Assembly (NCBI GenBank): GCA_030770535.1
Contig: JASVEC010000021.1
Location: 258,001-322,000 of the forward strand
DNA: 64,000 nt
From: Batkoa obscura
Lineage: Eukaryota; Entomophthoromycota; Entomophthoromycetes; Entomophthorales; Batkoaceae
Direction of reading: 5' to 3'
Shown here piece after piece: positions 1-11,032 of this stretch. The notes under the pieces are model-generated. The model was not told the origin of the DNA and did no database searches. It worked only from the letters and a program-made list of their open reading frames with translations. Each line of letters opens with the position of its first letter. Position 1 is the stretch's first letter. A program made the translations under genes and the position numbers.

Positions 1-1
1 T

Positions 2-1398
2 GGTAAATTAAATACGGTGGATTATACTACTCTTATGGAAGTTCGAAGTGATTTGGAAGCTTTATGGGAGTATGCTATTATTAATGAATTAGGATTACAA
101 AAAAAGTATTTTGAGGTAATAAAAAATTATATTAAAAATAAATAATTAACATCAACATTAAAAATTTAAATTTTATTTAGGGTTATTCAGTTGGTTTAGT
201 TATCCCAGATACTTATTGTTCCGTTTATTTAACAAATGCTATTGATATCATTTTAAATACATTAGGGTTTTATTCCATTTTTATAATACAGGAATCCGTT
301 GCAGCTGCCTTTGGAGCTGGTTTATCACAGGCATGTGTAGTTAACATAGGAGCAACAAGAACCAATGTCAGCTGTGTTGAAGATGGAGCTATAATAGCTA
401 AATCAAGAATTTCTTTACCATATGGAGGGGATGATATAACGAAGCTATTATTTGAATTATTATTAAAATCGAAATTTCCTTATCCCGAATTGAAAATCAA
501 CACTTTTGAAGGCTGGGAAATTGGCGAAGGACTTAAAAAAATATTGAGTAACTATAATGAATTAGAATTAGCTGTCCAGATTTTTCATTTTTTTGTACCA
601 AAGTATAATCAAGCTACATTAAGATATGATATCAAGTCCTATGATGAAGGTTTTATTGCTCCAATGTTATTGTTTAATCCTATTATGATGGATGTCAATT
701 TAAATGATAAATTAAATTCAATTAATAAATCAAGCCCTTGGATTAAAAGTTATGTTCAACAATGGTTAGATAGTGTTTTAGATAGGTTATATCAGGTAAT
801 ATAATAAACAATATAATTATAATATTAAATTAATGATAAAAAAATTTAGGGTCATAATTTACCTAATGCTAACAAAAAATCAACATTAAATGTAATATCT
901 ACACCTAACCAAGGTTCGACCCCACTATCTGGTGCTAATATTGCAGAAGAAGAGGAGAATGGCTCTGATGATGATATTAATACCATAGATAATAATGTGA
1001 CTGAAGGGGAGGATAGTGTATGCCATAATTTAACAGATGAAGTCATAGGATTAGATCAAGCAATAGCCAAATCTATAAAAACATGTACAAATGATGAAAC
1101 TACATTAAGAAGATGGTATACTTCGATTGTAGTAACAGGTGGTGGAGCAGCTTTAATTTCTGGATTTGATAAACTATTACAAGAAAAGTTGAGCCATTTT
1201 GCACCCAATAATTGTAATGTTGAAGTATTATCTTCAGTTCGAGATTTGGATCCAAGAAATTTAGCGTGGAAAGGAGCATCCGTTATGGCAAAGTTAGATA
1301 TTACCCAGGAATTGTTTATTAATTTTGCAGAGTGGAATAATAAAGGCATTCATGCTTTAAGAGATAAAATTCTTTTTTCTTGGCCTTTACCTTGGTAA
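2..1398 (+). CDS. ARP8: Actin-related protein 8 (ARP8), C-terminal part, cut by the window's left edge
   Basis: Three exons are read: 2-115, 181-795 and 850-1398, with introns 116-180 and 796-849 bounded by GT/AG. They give about 425 residues. The segment QESVAAAFGAGL with the following NIGATRTNVSCVEDG is the second actin nucleotide-fold strand set. VVTGGGAALISGFDKLL (about 1132-1182) and the end RDLDPRNLAWKGASVMAKLD with TQELFI are the ARP8-type C-terminus, which has W at the actin WxGG position. An acidic stretch (940-1010) is inserted between actin subdomains, as ARP8 proteins often show. Known role: nuclear actin-fold subunit of the INO80 chromatin remodeller, binding nucleosomes with actin and ARP4. 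The start lies outside the window. The family call is firm; ARP8 rather than another nuclear ARP is judged from the C-terminal block. Confidence 0.85.
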
Positions 1399-1649
1399 GG
1401 AATATGAGATTAGATTCAATATGAGCTAGTATTAGTTAATTGATTAAAGTTTATTTGAGTTTCTATTGATTTTGATAATTTTTTATTAATTTTTATTGAT
1501 TTCATATTAATTTTAAACTGAAGATACATTGATTTAATAGTAACATTGATTTAATTGATCCTAATAACAATTCTAGTGATTATGTATATATTTTGATGAC
1601 GAAACTGCAATCTTATGAAAAAAGAATTCATTTTTTTATAAAAATAAAT

Positions 1650-3983
1650 ATGAAGCAAGTAATCGACTTGAATTCGGAATATACACAAGATAATACTCGA
1701 TATCATACAAGACTAGCTTATTTAGTAAGATCCATTCAAACATAAAATATAATTATAATTTGAGCATATAAAAAGCTACCAGCCAACTTAAGAGTAGAGG
1801 ATATCATTGGTAAAGGTGGTTGTATTTTAAAACAAATAGAATCAAACGCAAATGCAGATGTTAAATTCAATGATAAATATAGAGTATCTAATATTTCAAT
1901 CAAAATATTAATAACTTAAACGTTAAATAATAGCAAATTGAAATTTCTGGATTAAAAGATAATGTTGAAAAAGTTAAACTAGCATTAAATTATAAAATAG
2001 AAATGCTATTAAAGGTAAAATTGATTTATAATGAATTTAAAAATAATAATTTATCAAAGTATAAAGAGAGTGGAACGTAAACCAAGAGGGGATTCATGGT
2101 TTCGAAGAAGGTTTAATGAAGAGGAACTAAACAAAGAATTAAGTAAAACACAATGTGAATTAGATCAACAAAAAGAATTAGAACCATATTTAAAACCTAT
2201 TGAACTTGGAAATGAACCCGATCATAAACAAAATTTACTTTTAACGGAACAATTAATCGATGAGGCCGATTTCAAATTACAATCAAATTTTTTAAATAGT
2301 ATAAGACGTAATCAACAGGTCTGGATACTTCCTTTAGAAAATAGAGGAAAAGATAATGAGGTAAGGGATATTCTATAAGCTTATTTTAAAGATGTATGTA
2401 TTAAATACTATAAAAGAAGATAAAGCTTGTAGGGTATAAAATTATAGGATATAAAAAAGGAAATGTAACAATAGCAGCTAAAAAAGTTCAATATTTAGCA
2501 GCTGAAAAAGTAATTTATTTCAACAACTTGAAAATAATAATTTATTGAGTTAATAGATACTTGAAAATAGAAAACCTACTATTTTTAACGTACTTAAAAT
2601 ACAATCTTATATTAATATGATTCAAATTAAACAAAGTGTTTTACACAATCGTTTACCTTTCAATATTACTAGAATTGGTCTGTTAATGAATTGTTCTAAT
2701 TTGGAAAATGGAGATATTATAGAAGATATAGATAATGAAGAGTAGGTTAATTATTTTAAAAAATAGTCAATAAAACAATATAAATATTTTATTAATTTAG
2801 AATTCAAAAAGAAAATTTAAGACCTCTAAAAATACTTAAAGACGGCTTACGTTCTTGTTTAGTTTATAGGGGTTTATTAAAATTATCTTTAAGGTATATT
2901 TAGAACTATTTGATTTCAATTTAAGTTAATAATTTAGATTTGGTAAAATATGTTTTTTAGATTTACCAAAAAAATTAGTATTTCCAAGTCATGATTTCCA
3001 ACAAAGAGTATTAAATAATCCAAATTTTACATCCGATTTCTCAAGAAAGTAAGTTTAATTAACAATGGCATCATTAGCTAAATTAATAATGTTACTGAAA
3101 TTAGTATATTTTATGGACAATCAAATAAATTCAATGAATTATTAATACAGCTATCAACAGAAGGGCATGAGTATTTAAATAATCCACAAACTATATATAC
3201 TTTAAAATGTGATTGTATTAATTTATTTGACAAAAATGAATTCGATTTGAATTTATGTTTTGATAATTCAAAACTAATTAAATATGATTGTATATCTCCT
3301 TATAAACTTACTACCGCTATAAATTGGTGTTTTGTTGAAGATGACAAGTGAATTATTAGTATTTTATAATAACATAAGTAGTTAATGCTATTATTTTTTA
3401 GCTCACTTGACTTCCAATTAGGATTAGAAAAAGCTGTACGATTAGACATACATAATCCAGATTTAATTGAATTTATTAAAAATTTAAATTTAAGGTAGCT
3501 CTAACTTGTAATCATAGACACTTTTCATATTAACAAAGTCAATTAAAAGTGCCGCTGGTCAATTTAGTTATTGTAATACTTCTAAAATCAAAGTCAGATC
3601 CATTATTAAAAAAGTACGACATTGTTATGAGCTTCAAAGGTATAAATTTCAAGCAACAAAAAGTGAGTTGTGGATATTTGAACACAAATATTTAACTAAT
3701 ACATTTAAACATGTAATTCAATCGGTGGACATTCAACCAAATATTATAACCGTAGATTTAAAGGTAATTTTGAAATATTGGAATCTCTTTTTTAGTTGTT
3801 AATTGAATGTATACTTTGATTTAGATTATTAATGAAAGTTGGAATTCTTATTTTACTCAAAATCTAAATTTAAAAAAAGGAAATATTGTTGAATATGATT
3901 ATAGAAATGTAATGTCTAATGAAGACTATTCAAAGCTAATTAAATTAGCTATAAATTGGCGTCATAAAATTAATGAGTTATAA
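1650..3983 (+). CDS. KH-domain protein, possibly the mitochondrial SLS1 family; N-terminal exons unresolved
   Basis: A series of about ten short exons can be chained through GT/AG introns from about 1650 to the stop at 3981-3983. The exon at 1776 encodes a clear KH core, VEDIIGKGGCILKQIE, continued after an intron by IEISGLKDNVEKVK. After that come a basic stretch (RKPRGDSWFRRRF, about 2083-2110), a charged helical region, and a long beta-rich C-terminal part ending LIKLAINWRHKINEL. KH motifs in mid-protein plus a long C-terminal domain ending in a W-R-x-K helix resemble fungal SLS1, an inner-mitochondrial-membrane regulator of mitochondrial gene expression. That assignment is inference from memory of the family's architecture. 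The ATG at 1650 follows no obvious targeting peptide, so one or more upstream exons between 1400 and 1650 are probably missing from this model. Confidence 0.4.
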
Positions 3984-4268
3984 TTCAATAGTGAATTTTC
4001 TTGTTAAATTTTTATTTTTTCATTAAAGTCTTCTAAGTTTATCTGAAATTTATTGAGATTATTATGTATTTAATATTATGATTCTTATAATTTATTTAAA
4101 ATTCGTTTATTTTTATTCTTTTATAAAATCACTCTCAAATATTTCAACTAGACATTTCATCCAAAGATTCATAAGGACTTGAAAATAACAAATCAATTTT
4201 GAATTTTTGAAAAAAATCGAAATTAAAGTCAACTAATCTTTATCAATCTTTCATCTCTTTTACAAAAA

Positions 4269-4796
4269 ATGAGTTTACCCAAAGGATTTTTTGATGATGG
4301 ACTAGTACAACAAGAAAAAGAAAGTAAGACATTAAAATTGGAGTCCAAAATTAATAAAGTAGAAGAAGAGGAAAATATTGAAGATTTTGAACTTGAATTG
4401 CAAAAATTAGAACAAGATTATAAAAAGGAAAAAAAAGAGAATTCCTCCAAATCAATCGAATCAACGAAGTCCAAAACGGATCAAGAAGAAGAAGGAGAGG
4501 AGTCTTTGAAAGAATTAGAGCAAGTTCCATTTACTGAAAAAGAATTACAGCAAATCGAAAAATTAGCTCGAATAAAATCAATGATCGAGCGTGAAGAAGA
4601 AGAAGAAATAATACAAAGTGATTTAATAGCTCGATTAAATCAAATTAAACAAAAAAGAAAAGGTGATGAAATAAAGGAAAGTAAAAATAAAATGGAAAAG
4701 ATGAATAATAATTATAATAATAACAAAACTGAGCAAGAAAGTGAAACTTCTTCAAATGAGGAAGATATTTTAGATTGGAGAAAGCAATGTATTTAA
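4269..4796 (+). CDS. Small acidic coiled-coil protein resembling the ZNF830/CCDC16 C-terminal region
   Basis: A single-exon frame of 175 residues with an AT-rich leader and ATG at 4269. It opens MSLPKGFFDDGLVQQEKE, is strongly charged (runs of Glu and Lys) and predicted helical throughout, and closes EEDILDWRKQCI. The LP-x-GFFDD opening and the ..DWR.. ending resemble the C-terminal half of ZNF830/CCDC16-type proteins, which act with spliceosomes. The zinc finger found at the N-terminus of those proteins is not present in this frame, and no upstream exon encoding one was seen in 3984-4268. It is either a shortened homologue, a gene with an unseen first exon, or an unrelated acidic coiled coil. 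Convergent with the eIF2B-beta gene, whose stop lies 158 bp away. Confidence 0.5.
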   Translation: MSLPKGFFDDGLVQQEKESKTLKLESKINKVEEEENIEDFELELQKLEQDYKKEKKENSSKSIESTKSKTDQEEEGEESLKELEQVPFTEKELQQIEKLARIKSMIEREEEEEIIQSDLIARLNQIKQKRKGDEIKESKNKMEKMNNNYNNNKTEQESETSSNEEDILDWRKQCI

Positions 4797-4953
4797 AGGA
4801 AAATAAAAATAAGAAAAAGATAGTAAAGTTTTTGGGATTTGTTTGAAAAAATAAATCACAAGAATGAAATGTCTTTTAAAATAAAACATGAAAATATACA
4901 AATTTAATAAACCGTAATCTCAATTTTCTATTTTATTTTTATTTTTCATTTTA

Positions 4954-6668
4954 TTAATTTCCTAATAAAATTGAATTTTCTAAATCATTATCTTCTGGAT
5001 CATAATTTTCAGTAATTAATCGATAAAGATAAGATGGAGGGTGACCACCACTAATTTAATGATAAATAAAAAAATAACATTTAGTTTCGAAATAAAACAA
5101 GATAAAAAAATAATCAATTCACTTACTTATTTGTAATAAACAAGCCCACTAATTCCGGTTCAATATAATCATAATAAGGACAAACAGTTTCTACATCAAT
5201 TAATGGACCTATTATAAAAAAATAATCGATCAATAATTCATTTCTATTTTACAATATTAAAACAAGTTCATAAAAATAATTACCTTCTGCATAATTCAAT
5301 ACTGCAGTTGGTGATACACAAATATTTAATCTTTCAATATCCGTTGGAAATAAAGGTGATAATTTATATAAACCAGCACAAACAACAATAGGAGTAGCAT
5401 GATGTTTGGCAGCCGCTGCAATCGTTTGAGAGCCAGAAGCAGATACTAAGCCTCCATTGGCTAAAACTATTAATAGAAAATGAATTCATTTGAATATAAT
5501 GACAATGAAAAAAGATAAACGAACTTACTTGCATGAGTACCTAAAATAACTTTATTGACTCTGGACATAACAGCAAATACAGCTGAATGGGGAATGATAG
5601 TGGTGGTAATACCAGCATTGGATAATTTTTTAGCTAAATTAAAAGCCTCGGATCTAAATTTGGATTAAGTCAATCAATCCGGTTTATCTATAAAACTATA
5701 AAAACTACTACTTACTTTTTTGTGGATTCAACAACAATTACTTGAAATTGTCTTTTACGACTAGCTGTTTTAAAAAATTCTTCAACTGTATGAGATTTAC
5801 CACATGTCATTATAATTTCACTTTTATAATATTTGTTAGTATTATTATTATTATTATTAATCTGTTAAGATTTTAACAACTTACTTGGAATGAATGTGTT
5901 CTAACGCTTGACTTGATACATTAACATACATATTTTCTTGTTCATCTAACATTTCAGCAATACCTTGAATAATGGTTGGTTTGAAAGGTACTAAACAAAG
6001 TTAAAGATAATATATTAAAATAGTTTGAAAGTTGGTAATTTAATTTTCAAAAAAAAAAGGATATTATACACGGATCTAGAATAATCAATATCTTCTTTTT
6101 CATCATCCCCTACCATTAAACTGAATAGAGAGGAACTGTTTTGATTCATTTGTTGTTTACTTGGTGTTGATAAACCTGAATTATTTTTTGAATCTTCATT
6201 TAAAGATAATCTATCTACTGCTGACAATTGCTTGTCTTCTTCATCTTCTTCAAAATCTTTAACATAAACTTTATATTCTTCTCTTATCATATGTAACACT
6301 CTGCGAATAATGTTACCAACTGCCAACTCTAGATAAAATTTAGTCAGGAGTTAAGAAAAAGTTTTACGCGAAGTAAGAGAAAGAATTACCTTGTGGTTGA
6401 GCAGCAATTAGTCGTTGTCCAATTTGGCTTATATCAGCAATTAATGCTTTGACATTATTCCATTTAGATACTGAAATAACTTGTCGTAATACTATTAATG
6501 TTTCCGTTGATACATTCCAACTGCCTACTACTTGTCTATGTAAATCTTATTAAATTGAAACTAGAATGAGTATGGAACAATAAACTTTTTTTCTTACCTT
6601 CTCTTTAATCTAGCTACTAAATTTTCGACTAATGCTGGTACATCTCTAGACCCATAAATTCTTAACAT
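4954..6668 (-). CDS. GCD7: Translation initiation factor eIF2B subunit beta
   Basis: Read from ATG at 6668-6666 to the stop at 4956-4954 through several short introns. The N-terminal helical region ([18 protein letters not shown], then [19 protein letters not shown]) is followed by [17 protein letters not shown] and a low-complexity, Asn/Ser-rich insertion (about 6080-6260). The Rossmann-like half follows: [65 protein letters not shown] and the C-terminal [17 protein letters not shown]. These are the eIF2B alpha/beta/delta family signatures, and the sequence around AVGNI and the terminal segment fit beta best. Role: regulatory subunit of the GDP/GTP exchange factor for eIF2, and a target of eIF2-alpha phosphorylation control. 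Divergently placed from VPS16 with 356 bp between start codons. Confidence 0.9.
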
Positions 6669-7024
6669 CTTTGTGGATTTACTATAGTTGTTTTAATGAT
6701 GTTAAAATCAACCAATTTGTATAGGTTAAATTAATTGAAATAAATCAAAATCCAAGCTCTGATTGCAATTATCGCAGTTACTATAATTGGAAGATATCTT
6801 TAATGATTTTATAGTGTTTGATGATAATTTAAGTAATATTAATAAAAGGTCAGATTGGATTATTAAATATAATAAATTAAAGTGTTTTATGGGTTGTTTT
6901 AAGTTATATTATTTATATTTATATTTATTTAAATTAATCTGTTAAATATTCAATTTTATTTTAATTCAAATGAACTTGATTTGATGACTTCATAACTTTT
7001 TTTGATAAATTTCTTAATAAAAAA
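6669..7024. promoter_or_regulatory. Divergent intergenic region between eIF2B-beta and VPS16
   Basis: 356 bp separates two opposed start codons, so both promoters must lie here. The sequence is very AT-rich, with homopolymer A and T tracts near both ends. No specific factor site can be called with confidence. Confidence 0.5.
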
Positions 7025-8539
7025 ATGGTAACACAACTATTAGTCTCACCAACAAGTAGTTGGTTTGAATTGAATGAAGTTTATTACAGGTAATAATCAA
7101 CAACATAAAAGATACTAATAACAATATAATAATAACAATATAATAATAACAACATAAACTTGTAGAAAAGAAGAACGATATAATTTAATTTGGAAAAAGA
7201 TTAATATTGAAAACTATAATTTAACTATTGGTAAAAATTCGGGATTGTTAGGTAACTATAATGTCTTATTAAAATAAATAACTAGCTATTTAGATTAATC
7301 ATTGTTTCTTTTATTCAGCTTTAATAAGAAATCCAGGAAAATTAGCATTATCTCAAGTAGATGATCATTTAAGTAGTAGTTGTTCCATTTATACATTAAG
7401 TGGAAAACTATTGAATACAATTAAAGTAATATTAATAATAGAAGTAATTTAATAAATAAACAATAAAACAATATAATATAGTGGGAAAAAGGCAAATTAA
7501 TCGATATAGGTTGGGTAGAGGATCAATTGATTTGTATCTATTTGGAAGGGATAATTAGAGTATATACTATCTTTGGACAATATACTCAGTTTTCTTTAGG
7601 TTTAGTAAATTTATTTTTGATATTTCGACATTGTATTATTTATTTGACTTATTTATTTATTTTTTAGTCTAGTAGTCAATTTGTTAAACAAGCCAAATGT
7701 TGGAAACGTGGAATAGTAATATTGACGAATGATGATCAATTTTTAACAATCAATAATGTTAATGAACCTAGAATTAAAAAGTTACCTTTAAATGGTAAAA
7801 TAATAGAATTATATTTATTAAAAGTATTATTAATATTATTAATAATATTATAATTATTTAGAACTAAATGATATTGTTGAATGGGATATATTAGAGCCCA
7901 AATTAGAATTAGCTAATCAAATTGATATTTTTTTTTGTCATGGAAATACAATTTATTCTATTGATGATAATAATATTATTGATCAGGTAAATTAATAACA
8001 TGATAGTAATAATAATATAATAGAATAATAGAATAATAGAATAATAATACCATATTATAAAAATAATGTTTTTTATATTAGAGATTAGAGCAAGGTCCAT
8101 TTACTCATATAAGTATTAGTCCCAATGGTTCCTTTTTATGTTTAATTAATAACAATTTAACATTGATGGTTGTATCCACTGACTTTCAACAAAAATTTAC
8201 GGAAGTAGAATTAACAAATCAAGATTTACCACAGCAAACTAAATGGTAAATAATAATACATAATATACAATGATAATATATAATATTCTAAAATTTAAAC
8301 TAGGTGTGGTAATGATTTAATTTTATTAAATTATGGAAATGAATTACAAGTTATTGGACCATTTGGTCATAATGAAAAGTAATATTTAATAATATAAAAT
8401 AGAATAATAATTAATAATAACCAATTCTCTTATTATTATATTAGATTCTATTATGATTCCAATATTTTTATATCTAGTGAAATTGATGGGGCTAATATAA
8501 TTTCAGATTATAAATTAGAATTTATTCAAAAAGTACCTG

Positions 8540-8573
<34 letters not shown>

Positions 8574-10750
8574 ATTAACACTTGCTATTCTATTTTGTTT
8601 TGTTTTATTCTATTTAGATTCTTCTTTAAATATATTTAATATTGGTTCTACACATCCCTCTTCCTTATTATTTGATGCTTTAGATCATTTTGAAGTAAGA
8701 TTTATATAAATAGTAATAGAAATAGAAATAGAAATTAAAATGTTAATAATTTAATAGAAAGAAAATCCCAAAGCAGATGAAACTATGAATATGATACAAA
8801 ATGATTTAGAATTAGCAGTTAATATATGTTTGGATTCGGCATCTCAAGAATGGGAACCGAGTTTGCAAAAAGCATTATTAAAGGTAAACATCAATTTTAT
8901 TTTTGTTTTTATTTTTATCTATATATTTATATTTATATAGGCAGCTGCATTTGGAAAGTCTTATTTAGATAATTATGATTCAGATAAATTTGCGTATCAT
9001 TGCAAATTACATCGTATTATTAATCAAGTACGTCAATTTGATATTGGTATACCAATTACTATGGAACAGTAAGTTGAATATAATAATAATAATATAATTA
9101 AATACATTTATTAGATTAAAACTATGGAAAATAGAAAATTTAATTAAAAGATTATTGTTAATTCATCAACATTATTTAGCTTTAAAAATCACTCAATTTT
9201 TAAATTTGAATTGTAATGATATTTTAATTCATTGGGCTTGTGAAAAAGTAATTTTTATTTGATATAGTAATATCATACTTATTATTATTTAGTTAAGAAA
9301 TTCATTAGAAGATGAAGAGACTACATCGCGAATAATATTAGATAAAATCAGTAATTATCAAGGTTTATCATATCATAAAATTGCTAAGGTGGCCAATCAG
9401 AATGGTCAATTACAATTAGCTATTAATGTATTTATTTATTATTTATTATTTATTTATTTATTATTTATTATTTATTTATTTATTATTTATTTATTATTTA
9501 ATTTAATTTAATTTATTAATAATATAATTTAGTTATTAGATAAAGAACCGTGTATTCATTTTCAAATACCAATGTTATTAGATATGCAAGAAGACCAATT
9601 AGCTTTAAATAAGGCAGTATTGAGTGGTGAAAGTTATTTAGGTAAAGTTTTTGTCATTCCATCTATCTTATTAAAAGTAATATTAATTAATATAACATTT
9701 TTTATAGTATATTTAGTCCTATTACAATTAAAACAAAAATTAAATATTGGGGATTTTTTTAAATTAATTAATCCGAATTTAATTGGTAGTGAATGCTTTG
9801 AAAATTATTGTAAAGTTGAAAATGAAGATTTATTAAAAGATTTTTATTATCAAGATGACCAAAAATTAAAATTAATCTTATTGAAGTTAAAAAATACATT
9901 TAATATAAAAGTAAGATTTTTATTCAATAACTTTAATTTTATTTAATAATGATAATAATAATAATTATTTTAGGATTTTGAAGAATTTGAATTGAAATGG
10001 AAAGAGTTACTAAAAGATTACAAAAATTTAATTACTAAATCAGAAGACACTAAAGTAAATTTATACTTAGAAACATTAATCTTTAACTAATTCCTTTTCT
10101 ATAGTTAGTCGAAGAACAAATCAAACTCTTAAATTATCAAAACCAATTAAAAGAAAAAGTAGGCCAATCTATCATGGGTTCCTCTTTAGCAGAAACAATC
10201 AAATTAGCAACTAGATATGAAGAATATTCCATAGTTAATAAAATACAAAAAGAATTCAAAGTGAATGAAAAGATGTATTATTATTGTAAAATACAAGGGT
10301 ATATATTAGGAAATCATTTTGTAGAATTAGAAAAATTTGCTAATTCCAAAAAATCACCTATTGGATATAAGGTAATTATATTGATCAAAGTTTTTTGAGT
10401 TTTAGTTGCTAATAATGTATTTATTTATCTATTTATTTATATAATAGCCTTTTTATGATCTTACTTTAAAAGCTCAACAGCCTTCTCAAGCTTTAAAATA
10501 TGCTCTACTTTGTGATCCGAAAATTCGTCCTAATTTGTTATTAAATCTTAATGCCTTTTTAGATGCGGCTAAACAAGCTTTTATTAATAAGGATAAGGAC
10601 ATGTTAAAGTAAGTTTAAATTTATAATTTGAATTTAAATATTTTATTTTGTTTTATTTTATTTTTATTTAGTACAATTCGAGATAAATGTACCAACCCAT
10701 CAATGAAGCAAGAAATTGATACACTTATTATTAAATTAGGTGGAAATTAA
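7025..10750 (+). CDS. VPS16: Vacuolar sorting protein VPS16 (HOPS/CORVET core subunit)
   Basis: Starts MVTQLLVSPTSSWFELNEVYYR at 7025 and ends LGGN-stop at 10748-10750, with about fifteen small exons joined by AT-rich introns. The N-terminal half is a beta-propeller: LALIRNPGKLALSQ, IDIGWVEDQLICIYLEG, VYTIFGQYTQFSLG, later ITHISISPNGSFLCLI. The C-terminal half is alpha-solenoid: KALLKAAAFGKSYLDNYDSD, the VRQFDIGIPITMEQ segment, then LKIRNSLED-type helices, DKEPCIHFQIPMLLDMQED and repeated helices to the end. This order (Vps16_N then Vps16_C) and the sequence of the solenoid start are diagnostic. Role: shared core of the HOPS and CORVET tethering complexes in endosome-vacuole fusion. One frame between introns around 9572-9946 contains an unspliced intron, so isolated reading frames here are not separate genes. 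Confidence 0.9.
8541..8571. repeat. TTA trinucleotide microsatellite in a VPS16 intron
   Basis: About ten uninterrupted TTA/ATT units lie directly after a GT-containing donor in the VPS16 gene. They fill most of that intron's 5' part and are likely length-variable. Confidence 0.9.
9429..9515. repeat. TTTA/TTATT simple repeat in a VPS16 intron
   Basis: About 85 bp of alternating TTTA and TTATT units lie inside an intron of VPS16. This makes it the longest intron of the gene. Confidence 0.85.
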
Positions 10751-11032
10751 TATTTGTTATTATTTCAATTAATAAATCCGATTATTTTTATATTATGCTT
10801 TTAAAAAAAAATAAAAATGATTTATTATTGAAAATGACTTTTTATTAATGACACATGCAAAAAAAGGTAGCTTATTTTTTTTTAAAAAATTGATTATCAA
10901 AAGCTAAATTTTTTAGTTGTTTTGTTTTTTTTTATTGATTTTAGATTAACTTTCCTATATAAGTTTAAAATTAATCTATTTTATTTAATTATATTATTAA
11001 AATGTTAAATTTATTTTTACCTAAATATTAAC

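Noticed and set aside
8541-9515. Possible CRISPR or tandem-array structure
   Set aside because: Only simple TTA and TTTA repeats inside introns; no spacers or repeat units of array type.
9572-9946. 124-codon frame that could look like a separate membrane protein
   Set aside because: It is two VPS16 exons read through an intron; the hydrophobic stretch is intronic.
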